From contig PMLH01000624.1 in NCBI GenBank assembly GCA_003159055.1, positions 228 through 8,104 on the forward strand: DNA of 7,877 nt, in the 5' to 3' direction. Made by a program: the position numbers and the translations under genes. Below the pieces are notes generated by a model. The model had not been told where the DNA came from. It did not search any database and saw only the letters and a list, made by a program, of their open reading frames with translations. Below, in pieces: positions 1-5,817 of this stretch (positions within the stretch are counted from its first letter, which is position 1; each line of letters opens with the position of its first letter). Source of the stretch: Myxococcales bacterium (lineage in GTDB: Bacteria > Myxococcota > Polyangia > Fen-1088).

Positions 1-271
1 CGGCGCGCAGGAACTTGAAGAGCTGGCGCAGGGCTATCAGCGCGCGCGCCTGCGACCGCACCGACAGCTTCTGTGCTGTGAGCGCGGCCATGTAGTCGAG
101 CACGTCGATGGGCCGAACGTCACACACCCCGTTCTTGCCTCGGCTGACCAAGAACCGGGCGAACTCGGCCAAGTCGTGCCCGTAGGCTGCGACCGTGGCG
201 ACCGACAGCTCGCGCTCGACCCGCAAATGGTCGAGGAACTGCTGAATCGCGAGGTCGATGCCGAGGCCCAC
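1..271 (-). CDS. Tyrosine recombinase of the XerC/XerD type, N-terminal part (gene runs off the left edge)
   Basis: Only the first 90 residues lie in the window. They match the N-terminal SAM-like core-binding domain of Xer recombinases: QQFLDHLRVERELSVATVAAYGHDL near residues 9-33 can be recognised in pieces (FLDHLRVERELS, then TVAAYGHDL), followed by DVLDYMAAL and ALIALRQLFKFLRA. Xer proteins normally act in pairs at dif to resolve chromosome dimers before division. The catalytic Arg/His/Arg/Tyr residues would lie beyond position 1, so activity cannot be judged. The start is taken as GTG at 271, because the same frame has a TAG at 290-292 and no other usual start codon lies between; no clear Shine-Dalgarno sequence precedes it. 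It is divergent from the hydrolase gene across a 114-bp gap. XerC and XerD cannot be told apart from this fragment, and an integrase-like relative is possible. Confidence 0.85.
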   Translation of the reverse strand, partial: MGLGIDLAIQQFLDHLRVERELSVATVAAYGHDLAEFARFLVSRGKNGVCDVRPIDVLDYMAALTAQKLSVRSQARALIALRQLFKFLRA

Positions 272-332
272 GGTTGGATCGTCGGGCGGCTACACGGCGC
301 ACGCAAGTTTTTACCGACCCATTGCGACGAGG

Positions 333-370
333 ACGGCCGGGGAGCTGCGTTCGTGGCGGGCCCCGGCCGT
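333..370. repeat. Perfect 10-bp inverted repeat between divergent genes
   Basis: ACGGCCGGGG at 333-342 and CCCCGGCCGT at 361-370 are exact reverse complements separated by 18 bases. The right arm ends 15 bp before the hydrolase ATG at 386, and the left arm is 61 bp from the recombinase start. As DNA it could be an operator for either gene; as RNA it would be a very stable hairpin in the hydrolase leader. No U-tract follows on either strand, so it does not look like an intrinsic terminator. Function is inferred only. Confidence 0.5.
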
Positions 371-385
371 GCTAACCTGGGCGCC

Positions 386-1153
386 ATGAAGACGCGGATC
401 GGCGGCCGGGATCTCAGCTATGCCATGGTGGGCGAGGGGCGGGCGGTCATTCTTGTGCACGCCTTTCCGCTGGATGGGCGGATGTGGCAAGACACGGCGA
501 AGGGTCTGTCCCCGAAATGTCGGGTGATTGCGCCTGACCTGCGCGGTTTCGGCGAATCCGCTCTGGGCGACGGGAAGCATTCGATCGCCGACATGGCCGA
601 CGACCTCGCCGCGCTGATGGACAACCTCGGCATCGCCAAGGCGACCGTCGGCGGCCTCTCGATGGGCGGCTACGTGTCGCTGGCTTTCGCGGCCCGCCAC
701 CGCGATCGGCTCGAAGGCTTGATCTTGGCGGACACACGTGCGGCCGCCGACTCCGATGCTGTGCGCGCAGGCAGGGCCGATGCGCTGGCCTTGGTCGAAA
801 AACAAGGGGTCGAGGCATTTGTCGAACGCCAACTTGCCGCGCTGCTGTCGCCGTCGGCCAGCGAGGTGGTTCGTCACCGCGTGCGCGCTCTGGGTCGGCA
901 GGGGGCGGAAGGTGTTTGCGCCGGCATTCGTGCCTTGCGCGACCGCCCAGACCGTTTCGCCGAGCTGTCGAGTATCACCTGCCCGACGCTGGTCATCGTG
1001 GGCACCGAGGACAAGATTTCACCGCTGACCGAGATGGCAGAAATGGCACACGCGATTGCCGGTTCTCGTTTGACGGAAATCGGGGGCGCGGGCCACCTGA
1101 GCAACCTGGAAAAGCCGTCGGAATTTGTTGCAGCAGTCGCGAACTTCATCTAG
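386..1153 (+). CDS. Alpha/beta-fold hydrolase (3-oxoadipate enol-lactonase / esterase-like)
   Basis: The 255-residue protein is a cytoplasmic-type alpha/beta hydrolase with no signal peptide. The whole catalytic set is visible: the oxyanion-hole HAFP at 25-28, the strand and turn motif PDLRGFGES at 50-58, the nucleophile elbow GLSMGG at 90-95 (Ser92), the acid in GTEDKISP (Asp209), and His237 in GAGHLSNLE. The ADTRAAAD segment after the elbow resembles that of enol-lactonase (PcaD-like) and related esterases, but no neighbouring aromatic-degradation genes support that substrate. Length is typical of the family. ATG at 386 is chosen because MKTRIGGRDLSYAMVGEG aligns with usual family N-termini; the frame is open upstream to 176, but that extension would overlap the divergent recombinase. 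No strong ribosome binding site is seen. The following gene begins 10 bp after the stop and may be cotranscribed. Confidence 0.9.
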   Translation: MKTRIGGRDLSYAMVGEGRAVILVHAFPLDGRMWQDTAKGLSPKCRVIAPDLRGFGESALGDGKHSIADMADDLAALMDNLGIAKATVGGLSMGGYVSLAFAARHRDRLEGLILADTRAAADSDAVRAGRADALALVEKQGVEAFVERQLAALLSPSASEVVRHRVRALGRQGAEGVCAGIRALRDRPDRFAELSSITCPTLVIVGTEDKISPLTEMAEMAHAIAGSRLTEIGGAGHLSNLEKPSEFVAAVANFI

Positions 1154-1163
1154 TTCATTGCTC

Positions 1164-1847
1164 ATGTCGCGCATTTCGCTCTTGGGCATGTTGCTTTCGC
1201 TGTCGTCTTTCCACGCCGCGTGCGCAGGCAGCTCGTCTTCGAACGGCTCGCCCAACGCGATGATGTACGTCACCGACACGCTGGGAAAGACATTCTCGGT
1301 GTCCTGCTCATCAAACTCATTTTGCACCCTGACCCCGAAGGACTCGAGCCTCAAAGCGCTGTCGTGCGATAGTGAGAAAGGGGGCACTGATACGTTCGCA
1401 CTGCTTTACGAAACTCAGATTCTGACCGTGCATGCGCTGCTGGTTCCGACGGCCGGTTACATTTCACTGAATGCTGCCGAGCCCGCACGTCCGGTTGCTT
1501 GTGCGACCGATGCCGACTGCCTTCCGGACCTGTTTTCGTCGCCCTTCACTTGCCAAAATGGGCTTTGCCAGTACATCAGCATAGCCTCGCCCATGCAGAC
1601 GGTGGACGTGATTGCGCTCTGTCAGGCCGACATTCCCTGGCCCAAGGATTGTCCCTACCTCACCGAGCCAAGCTTTGCCAAGCGGATGGCCGAGGTCGCC
1701 GCGCTTTGTGGTTCGGCCGCCGAATGCTCGCAGGTTCCCGCGGATTGCCGCCAGCCCATCGCTATCGCGCCCGCACCGGACGCCTCAGCCGCGCCCAGCG
1801 CGCCGTCCATCGACGCCGGCGCTGGCGCGGTGGACAGCGGAAGCTGA
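1164..1847 (+). CDS. Cysteine-rich secreted protein or lipoprotein of unknown function
   Basis: I do not recognise the family. The 227-residue product starts with a signal peptide (MSR, then a hydrophobic ISLLGMLLSLSSF stretch) ending at HAAC. Cys20 could be lipidated, although His at -3 is atypical for a lipobox, so signal peptidase I cleavage is an alternative. The mature protein has 13 cysteines counting Cys20. These include a CATDADC...C...C group (Cys113, 119, 130, 135) of the kind common in myxobacterial exported proteins, which suggests disulfides outside the cytoplasm. The last 20 or so residues are Ala/Pro/Asp-rich and probably disordered. ATG 1164 is preferred over the in-frame upstream ATG 1125, which lies inside the hydrolase gene, because it places the signal peptide at the N-terminus. 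The first half is visibly richer in A+T than its neighbours. The hydrolase ends 10 bp upstream, so an operon is plausible. Confidence 0.72.
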   Translation: MSRISLLGMLLSLSSFHAACAGSSSSNGSPNAMMYVTDTLGKTFSVSCSSNSFCTLTPKDSSLKALSCDSEKGGTDTFALLYETQILTVHALLVPTAGYISLNAAEPARPVACATDADCLPDLFSSPFTCQNGLCQYISIASPMQTVDVIALCQADIPWPKDCPYLTEPSFAKRMAEVAALCGSAAECSQVPADCRQPIAIAPAPDASAAPSAPSIDAGAGAVDSGS

Positions 1848-1887
1848 ACAAACGCGCCAACTTAGCAGAAAGTGCGGTTTTCCATGC

Positions 1888-1915
1888 TGGACAAGCAGGT
1901 GAGCACGGCTACACT
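1888..1915 (+). promoter_or_regulatory. Candidate sigma-70-type promoter upstream of the metallophosphoesterase
   Basis: TGGACA at 1888-1893 (5 of 6 matches to the -35 consensus), a 16-bp spacer, and TACACT at 1910-1915 (4 of 6 to the -10 consensus) lie in the 196-bp gap after the cysteine-rich gene. Transcription would begin near 1922, leaving a leader of roughly 120 bases before ATG 2044. Chance matches of this quality are common, so this is tentative. Confidence 0.3.
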
Positions 1916-2036
1916 CTTGTCTGATGTTGTCGTCGTTCTCGCGTAGCTGTTCCAAGGCGGGTTCGTCGGAAGAGGTCGCAGCCGGTAAGCGAAGCCGAAT
2001 CGAAGTACGGCGGTTCGCGGGGCCGGCCACTTACGC

Positions 2037-2040
2037 AGGA
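2037..2040 (+). promoter_or_regulatory. Ribosome binding site deciding the metallophosphoesterase start
   Basis: AGGA lies three bases before the ATG at 2044 (AGGA-ACG-ATG). It is the best Shine-Dalgarno match near any candidate start here. It favours 2044 over the in-frame ATG at 1924, whose extra 40 residues show no family similarity that I can see. Confidence 0.5.
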
Positions 2041-2043
2041 ACG

Positions 2044-2892
2044 ATGGCGCACGTGCGAGTTGCCCACATGACCGACCTGCATGTCGGCCGGGTCACGCCC
2101 TTCGCCATCCAGCGCGAGGCGCAGGCACTGGTGAATGCGGAAGAGCCGGACCTCATCGTGGTGACCGGCGATTTCGTCTGCCACAGCCAACTCTATCTGG
2201 ATCAGCTCGCCTGTCTGATGGAGGGGTTCACCGCCCCGGTGTTTGCGGTGCTGGGCAATCACGACTACTGGGCGGGCGCCGAGGAGGTCAGCCTGGCTCT
2301 GCGGCGAGCCGGGGTTGAGGTGCTGCGCAACCAAAACACGACGTTCACGGTGCGCGGGCAGCCAATCCAGGTGGTCGGTTTGGACGACGCGTACACCGGA
2401 CACGCGCGTCCTGAGAAGGCGGTGGCGGGGCTTCGCCACGATTTGCCCAGCTTGGCTCTGTCGCACATCGCTGAAGAGGCCGATCATCTTTGGCACTACG
2501 GTGTTCCCCTGGTGCTGTCTGGCCACACCCATGGCGGGCAAATCACGCTCGCGCGCCTGCACGAGATCACCCTGGGTCGCATCGGCGGGCACAAGTACCT
2601 GCACGGCCTTTATGGTTCGCGGCAGGCCAACGACAACGGGGGCGCGGTTTATGTCGGCGCGGGCATCGGTGCTGCGGTGATGCCATTCCGAATCGGCGAA
2701 CGCGGAAAGCGTGAGGTCACCGTGTTCGAGCTGGGCGTCGCCCCAGGCGAGTTTTCCGAACATCACGAGGAGCAGCAGCCGATGCCGGGCCGACCGGTCT
2801 CATTCGCGAAGCTTCAGCGGCGCATCGCCAGGGTTGCCCGCAAGCGTGTCCATCGCGCCAACCGCACCACCGTCGAAATCCGCGTCAGGTAG
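2044..2892 (+). CDS. Calcineurin-like metallophosphoesterase (YkuE/YaeI-like)
   Basis: The 282-residue protein carries the full di-metal phosphoesterase signature in order: MTDLHVG (Asp11, His13), VTGDFV (Asp43), GNHDYW (Asn72, His73), LSH (His141) and GHTHGGQ (His161, His163). GHTHGGQ and overall spacing point to the YkuE/YaeI branch, whose members hydrolyse phosphodiester or pyrophosphate bonds, in some cases in lipid substrates; the substrate here is unknown. Unlike many relatives it has no N-terminal membrane anchor from this start. The conserved fold ends at about residue 231 (TVFELG). Residues 232-282 are an extra Arg/Lys-rich tail, and the last 31 codons overlap the convergent CBM3 gene. 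The start is supported by AGGA at 2037-2040; an upstream in-frame ATG at 1924 is the alternative. Confidence 0.88.
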   Translation: MAHVRVAHMTDLHVGRVTPFAIQREAQALVNAEEPDLIVVTGDFVCHSQLYLDQLACLMEGFTAPVFAVLGNHDYWAGAEEVSLALRRAGVEVLRNQNTTFTVRGQPIQVVGLDDAYTGHARPEKAVAGLRHDLPSLALSHIAEEADHLWHYGVPLVLSGHTHGGQITLARLHEITLGRIGGHKYLHGLYGSRQANDNGGAVYVGAGIGAAVMPFRIGERGKREVTVFELGVAPGEFSEHHEEQQPMPGRPVSFAKLQRRIARVARKRVHRANRTTVEIRVR

Positions 2893-3762
2893 CGGTGTCG
2901 TTGTGGCAATGGGCGGCTCGCAGCCCCAGGCCAACGCGCCGTTGATGTAGGCCGTGATCTTTGGGTTCAGGCCGAGGGTCTTGGTCAGCTTGGAGTCGTA
3001 GGAATAGTCGTTGGTCTGGTCGTACGTTCCGGCATAGCTGGTCTTGTGGAACGCGAAGTTGAACCCGCGCGTCTCGACCCACGACGCGCCGGCGTCGGGA
3101 GCATTGGCAAAGGACATTTCCAGGACTGTGTCGGCCCCGGTGCGCGGCGGATTGAGTGTGACGAACTTCATCGTTGTGGGGATCGGCACGTAGTACTGTT
3201 CGATGATATTGGCCGACGACGGGTCCTCATCGGTGAACCAGTAGCGCACAGTCACTTGCTGCATGCGCGAGGTGAATGCGGTGTAATTTACCAGGTCGAG
3301 GTTCATCTGAATCGACGAGCCGCTGACGGCACTGTCGTCGTAGAAGTACACAGCGAGACGACCCGGGCTTTCGATGTCGTCGCACGAGACCGGACCGCCG
3401 TCGATGGGGCGGGAACCATCCCGGCCAGCATCTTTTCCGCCGCTGGCACCTGCAGCCGCATCTTTGCCCGAGGTGCCCCCCTTGCCGGTTGACGTACCGC
3501 CTGTGCCGACCGACCCGCCTTGTACCGAGCCACCTTGTCCACCGCCGGTTCCGCCATTGTCCGATCCGCCGGTCCCGGTTTGCCCTCCGGCAGCACCGCC
3601 GCTGCCGCCGGCGTTGCTGCCGGTCTTGCCGCCGGAGGCTGGCCGCTTCGGACCCACCGCTGCGTCGGGAACTAGAAGGTCGGGGCTCTTGCAGGAGCCG
3701 GAGACGGCAGCTGAGCCCAGAAGCGGGATCGCCAACAGACCTAGTACAATGCGTGTGGACAT
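2800..3762 (-). CDS. Secreted, probably lipid-anchored protein with a C-terminal family 3 carbohydrate-binding module (CBM3)
   Basis: The 320-residue protein has three parts. Residues 1-24 are a signal peptide (MSTRIVLGLLAIPLLGSAAV) ending at SGSC, so Cys24 may be lipidated, although this lipobox is imperfect. Residues about 42-124 form a Gly/Ser/Thr linker. Residues about 135-283 match CBM3: an opening LAVYFYDD, NLDLVNYT, VTVRYWFTDE, PPRTGADTVLEMSF, the hallmark TYDQTNDYSYDS, and a closing YINGALAWGCEP. CBM3 modules bind crystalline cellulose or chitin, usually attached to hydrolases; no catalytic domain is present here, which suggests adhesion or substrate capture at the cell surface. Residues 284-320 are an Asp/Ala/Gly-rich tail encoded mostly in the overlap with the metallophosphoesterase gene. 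It is divergent from the fibro-slime lipoprotein across a short shared regulatory gap. Binding specificity is not established. Confidence 0.85.
   Translation of the reverse strand: MSTRIVLGLLAIPLLGSAAVSGSCKSPDLLVPDAAVGPKRPASGGKTGSNAGGSGGAAGGQTGTGGSDNGGTGGGQGGSVQGGSVGTGGTSTGKGGTSGKDAAAGASGGKDAGRDGSRPIDGGPVSCDDIESPGRLAVYFYDDSAVSGSSIQMNLDLVNYTAFTSRMQQVTVRYWFTDEDPSSANIIEQYYVPIPTTMKFVTLNPPRTGADTVLEMSFANAPDAGASWVETRGFNFAFHKTSYAGTYDQTNDYSYDSKLTKTLGLNPKITAYINGALAWGCEPPIATTTPLPDADFDGGAVGAMDTLAGNPGDAPLKLRE
3391..3639 (-). repeat. Low-complexity Gly/Ser/Thr-rich linker coding segment
   Basis: This stretch encodes residues 42-124 of the CBM3 protein, made of irregular GG-T/S-GG units such as GTGGSDNGGTGGGQGG and ending with Asp/Lys-containing GKDA units. 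Linkers of this composition are common in myxobacterial surface lipoproteins and probably hold the CBM away from the membrane. The DNA is a degenerate CCG/GCC-rich repeat and is prone to length variation. Confidence 0.7.
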
Positions 3763-3782
3763 CGCGTGCGACGTGGCATACT
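3756..3782 (+). promoter_or_regulatory. Candidate promoter for the fibro-slime lipoprotein gene
   Basis: TGGACA at 3756-3761 (5 of 6 to the -35 consensus), 15 bp, then CATACT at 3777-3782 (4 of 6 to the -10 consensus). The -35 overlaps the start codon of the divergent CBM3 gene and the -10 overlaps the left arm of the inverted repeat. A start near 3789 would leave a leader of about 33 bases before ATG 3822. The spacer is short, so confidence is low. Confidence 0.22.
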
Positions 3783-3799
3783 ACCACGACCATGCCACG
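3772..3799. promoter_or_regulatory. Operator-like 8-bp inverted repeat in the divergent gap
   Basis: CGTGGCAT at 3772-3779 and ATGCCACG at 3792-3799 are exact reverse complements with 12 bases between them, so their centres are 20 bp apart, about two turns of the helix. A further CCACG at 3784-3788 repeats the right half-site 11 bp away. The element sits between the CBM3 start (3762) and the fibro-slime start (3822), a position suited to one dimeric regulator controlling both genes. The regulator is not in the window. Function is inferred from position and symmetry. Confidence 0.45.
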
Positions 3800-3821
3800 C
3801 AGGGGTTATGTACCGCGAGCT

Positions 3822-5813
3822 ATGCGAAGTGGCTCGGGCGTTGCGATCGTCTTCCTGGGCGCACTCTTGTCCCTCGCCGCATGCAACGGCGGTCAGGTCG
3901 CGGTCGCACCCTCCGGCGAAGCCGCAAGCACCACGCCGCAGGATCCTGACGCGCCAGGGGCCGTGAGAGAAGACGGCGGACCTCTCATCAAGCTCGACGT
4001 GCCTGGGAAGGAAGCGCGTCCCAAGACCTGCACACAGGATCCCAGCGTTTGTCCCATTCCTCCCGGATGCGGCAATGGAACCCTGGACGGCGACGAGGAG
4101 TGCGACGACGGCAACACAGCGTCGGGGGATGGCTGTTCTTTGGCGTGTCGGCAAGAGACGGGGTTCATCTGTCCAAAGCCAGGCTCGGCTTGTATCTCGA
4201 CCGTCGTCTGCGGTGATGGGCATGTCGGCGGCAAAGAGGCGTGTGATGACCACAACACGAACGACGGCGACGGCTGTTCAGCAGACTGCAGCAAGGTGGA
4301 GCCTGGCTGGGTGTGCTCGGCCCCGGGCGTGCGTTGTCAGCCGAAATGCGGCGACGGCGTTCTGACCGGCTGGGAAGAGTGCGACGACGGCAACCTGAAA
4401 TCCGGCGACGGCTGCAACGAAGCATGCAAGGTCGAGGACGGCTATGCATGTTCCAAGGCGAACACCGCTTGTCACAAGACGGTCTGCGGCGACAAGGTCA
4501 AGGAAGGCAGCGAATCCTGCGACGACGGCAACACCATGCCGGGCGATGGCTGCGCGCCGGATTGCAAGTCCGAGCCAATTTGCACTGGCACCAGTGGCTG
4601 CACGTCGCCCTGTGGCGACGGTCTCAAGCTGCCCGACGAGGAATGCGACGATGGCAACCTGCGCTCGGGCGACGGTTGCTCGGACAAGTGCAAGCTCGAG
4701 CCCGGCTGGGACTGTCAGCAGGTGGTCGAGGGGACCGATTCGGACATGGTGGTCCCCATTATCTACCGCGACATGCTCCCGCAAACTTGCAGCAGCACCA
4801 ATCCGCCCCCGCACCCGGACTTCGAGATCCCCAGCAACGGTACGCTCACACTCCACGTGGTGAAGGATACGCTCGACACCAAGGAGCGAAAGCCCGTCTA
4901 CAACACCAGCATCGACACCACCCTCTCCAAGACCTCGACCCAAGCCAACTTCGACACCTGGTACCGCGATTCCAAGTATGCCAGTACGGTGGTGGACACC
5001 CTCACCCTACTCGGGCAGCCCAACGGGACGTTCATGTACGACCACTCTGGCTACTACAGCCAAGACCTGAAGCAATGGCTGCGGCCGCCGTTCTTCCCAC
5101 TCGACGGCAAAGGATGGGAGGCCTCCGGTCAGGGCAACGCCTGTCGGGGCAAAGCCGATGACGGCACGATGCACAACTTCTCCTTCACCAGCGAGATGCG
5201 GTACTGGTTCGAGTTCAAGGGCAGCGAATACCTGGATTTCATCGGCGACGACGACGTGTGGGTCTTCCTCAACGGCACGCTCGCGGGCGATCTGGGCGAC
5301 ATCCACATCCCCACCGAGGGCAGCATCACCCTGGACCCCGCCGCCGCAACGAAGTTCAACCTGACCAAGGGCAAGGTCTACGAAATTGCGCTGTTCCAGG
5401 CCGAACGCAAACAGAGCCAATCGAGCTACAAGCTGACGGTCGGGCAATTCAGCCGCACCCACACCGTGTGCAAGGACCGCTGCGGCGACGGCATCGTCAA
5501 TGGCAGCGAATCCTGCGACAACGGTGCGGACAATTCCGATGACTCCTATGGCGGTTGCACCACCTCATGCACGCTGGCGCCCTACTGCGGTGACGGCCAC
5601 GTCGACACGCAATTCGGCGAGGACTGCGACGACACCGTCAACCAGACCCAGTACGGACATACCGCGGGGTGTGGGCCAGGCTGCCATACGGTTCCCTATT
5701 GCGGCGACGGCAAGGTGGACAGTCTCTTCGACGAGGAGTGCGACGACGGCGACAAGAATAGCGACACCGGCAGCTGCGACACCGACTGCCACTTCGTGAT
5801 TGTGACTTTCTAG
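3822..5813 (+). CDS. Fibro-slime domain lipoprotein with eight myxobacterial cysteine repeats
   Basis: With ATG 3822 the product has 663 residues. MRSGSGVAIVFLGALLSLAAC is a textbook lipoprotein signal peptide, with LAAC and lipidated Cys21. Five DUF4215 / myxo-disulfide repeats follow at about 83-298 (each CGDG...EECDDGN...GDGC...C...C). A fibro-slime domain spans about 314-544, with NFDTWY (376-381), FFPLDG, FSFTSEM (453-459), the acidic signature GDDDVWVFLNG (475-485) and ALFQAER (to 529). Three looser cysteine repeats at 554-663 close the protein. Fibro-slime domains occur in slime-mould and bacterial surface proteins and are linked to extracellular matrix or adhesion; the disulfide repeats imply a rigid exported stalk. 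ATG 3792 is an alternative start giving 10 more residues, but it falls inside the operator-like repeat. No strong ribosome binding site favours either. The stop is 4 bp from that of the convergent phosphoesterase gene. Confidence 0.9.
   Translation: MRSGSGVAIVFLGALLSLAACNGGQVAVAPSGEAASTTPQDPDAPGAVREDGGPLIKLDVPGKEARPKTCTQDPSVCPIPPGCGNGTLDGDEECDDGNTASGDGCSLACRQETGFICPKPGSACISTVVCGDGHVGGKEACDDHNTNDGDGCSADCSKVEPGWVCSAPGVRCQPKCGDGVLTGWEECDDGNLKSGDGCNEACKVEDGYACSKANTACHKTVCGDKVKEGSESCDDGNTMPGDGCAPDCKSEPICTGTSGCTSPCGDGLKLPDEECDDGNLRSGDGCSDKCKLEPGWDCQQVVEGTDSDMVVPIIYRDMLPQTCSSTNPPPHPDFEIPSNGTLTLHVVKDTLDTKERKPVYNTSIDTTLSKTSTQANFDTWYRDSKYASTVVDTLTLLGQPNGTFMYDHSGYYSQDLKQWLRPPFFPLDGKGWEASGQGNACRGKADDGTMHNFSFTSEMRYWFEFKGSEYLDFIGDDDVWVFLNGTLAGDLGDIHIPTEGSITLDPAAATKFNLTKGKVYEIALFQAERKQSQSSYKLTVGQFSRTHTVCKDRCGDGIVNGSESCDNGADNSDDSYGGCTTSCTLAPYCGDGHVDTQFGEDCDDTVNQTQYGHTAGCGPGCHTVPYCGDGKVDSLFDEECDDGDKNSDTGSCDTDCHFVIVTF
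4068..4715 (+). repeat. Five tandem cysteine-rich repeats (N-terminal array)
   Basis: Units begin at residues 83, 130, 176, 222 and 264 of the lipoprotein, each about 33-36 residues with short variable spacers. The shared core is CG(D/N)(G/K)...CDD(G/H)NT or NL, then GDGC, then two further Cys. Codon use is repeated as well as protein sequence: the 18-mer encoding ECDDGN is identical at 4098-4115 and 4377-4394, which suggests internal duplication. Confidence 0.85.
5481..5810 (+). repeat. Three degenerate cysteine-rich repeats (C-terminal array)
   Basis: Units begin at residues 554, 589 and 627, each with CGDG(I/H/K)V and a later CDN or CDD. They lack the GDGC turn of the first array, have insertions such as VNQTQYGHTAG, and two share a boundary Cys (APYCGDG, VPYCGDG). 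The final unit is cut short, ending HFVIVTF. Confidence 0.75.
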
Positions 5814-5817
5814 CCTG

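Noticed and set aside
176..385. In-frame N-terminal extension of the alpha/beta hydrolase
   Set aside because: It would overlap the divergent Xer recombinase gene, whose protein is clearly recognisable. The extension resembles nothing in the hydrolase family, which normally starts at the MKTRIGGRDLSY position.
311..877. 188-residue minus-strand open frame opposite the hydrolase
   Set aside because: It is antisense to a well-conserved hydrolase, is rich in Arg/Gly/His of the type produced by reading high-GC codons backwards, and shows no motif.
1848..1890. Search for a terminator after the cysteine-rich protein gene
   Set aside because: There is a short T-run at 1878-1881, but no convincing GC-rich stem directly before it.
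1909..2766. 285-residue minus-strand open frame opposite the metallophosphoesterase
   Set aside because: Every metal-binding motif of the phosphoesterase is on the plus strand; the minus frame has no recognisable domain and is open because of third-position GC bias.
3391..3639. Repetitive block considered as a CRISPR or satellite array
   Set aside because: Units are irregular, have no constant repeat or spacer length, and translate cleanly as a Gly/Ser/Thr linker joining a signal peptide to a CBM3 domain.
3489..3821. 111-residue upstream extension of the fibro-slime lipoprotein
   Set aside because: It is Arg/Cys-rich antisense of the Gly-rich CBM3 linker and would bury a perfect lipoprotein signal peptide inside the chain.
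4278..4943. 221-residue minus-strand open frame opposite the cysteine repeats
   Set aside because: It is the reverse reading of repeated codons (Val/Ala-rich, quasi-periodic) and has no independent signal such as a ribosome binding site or a domain.
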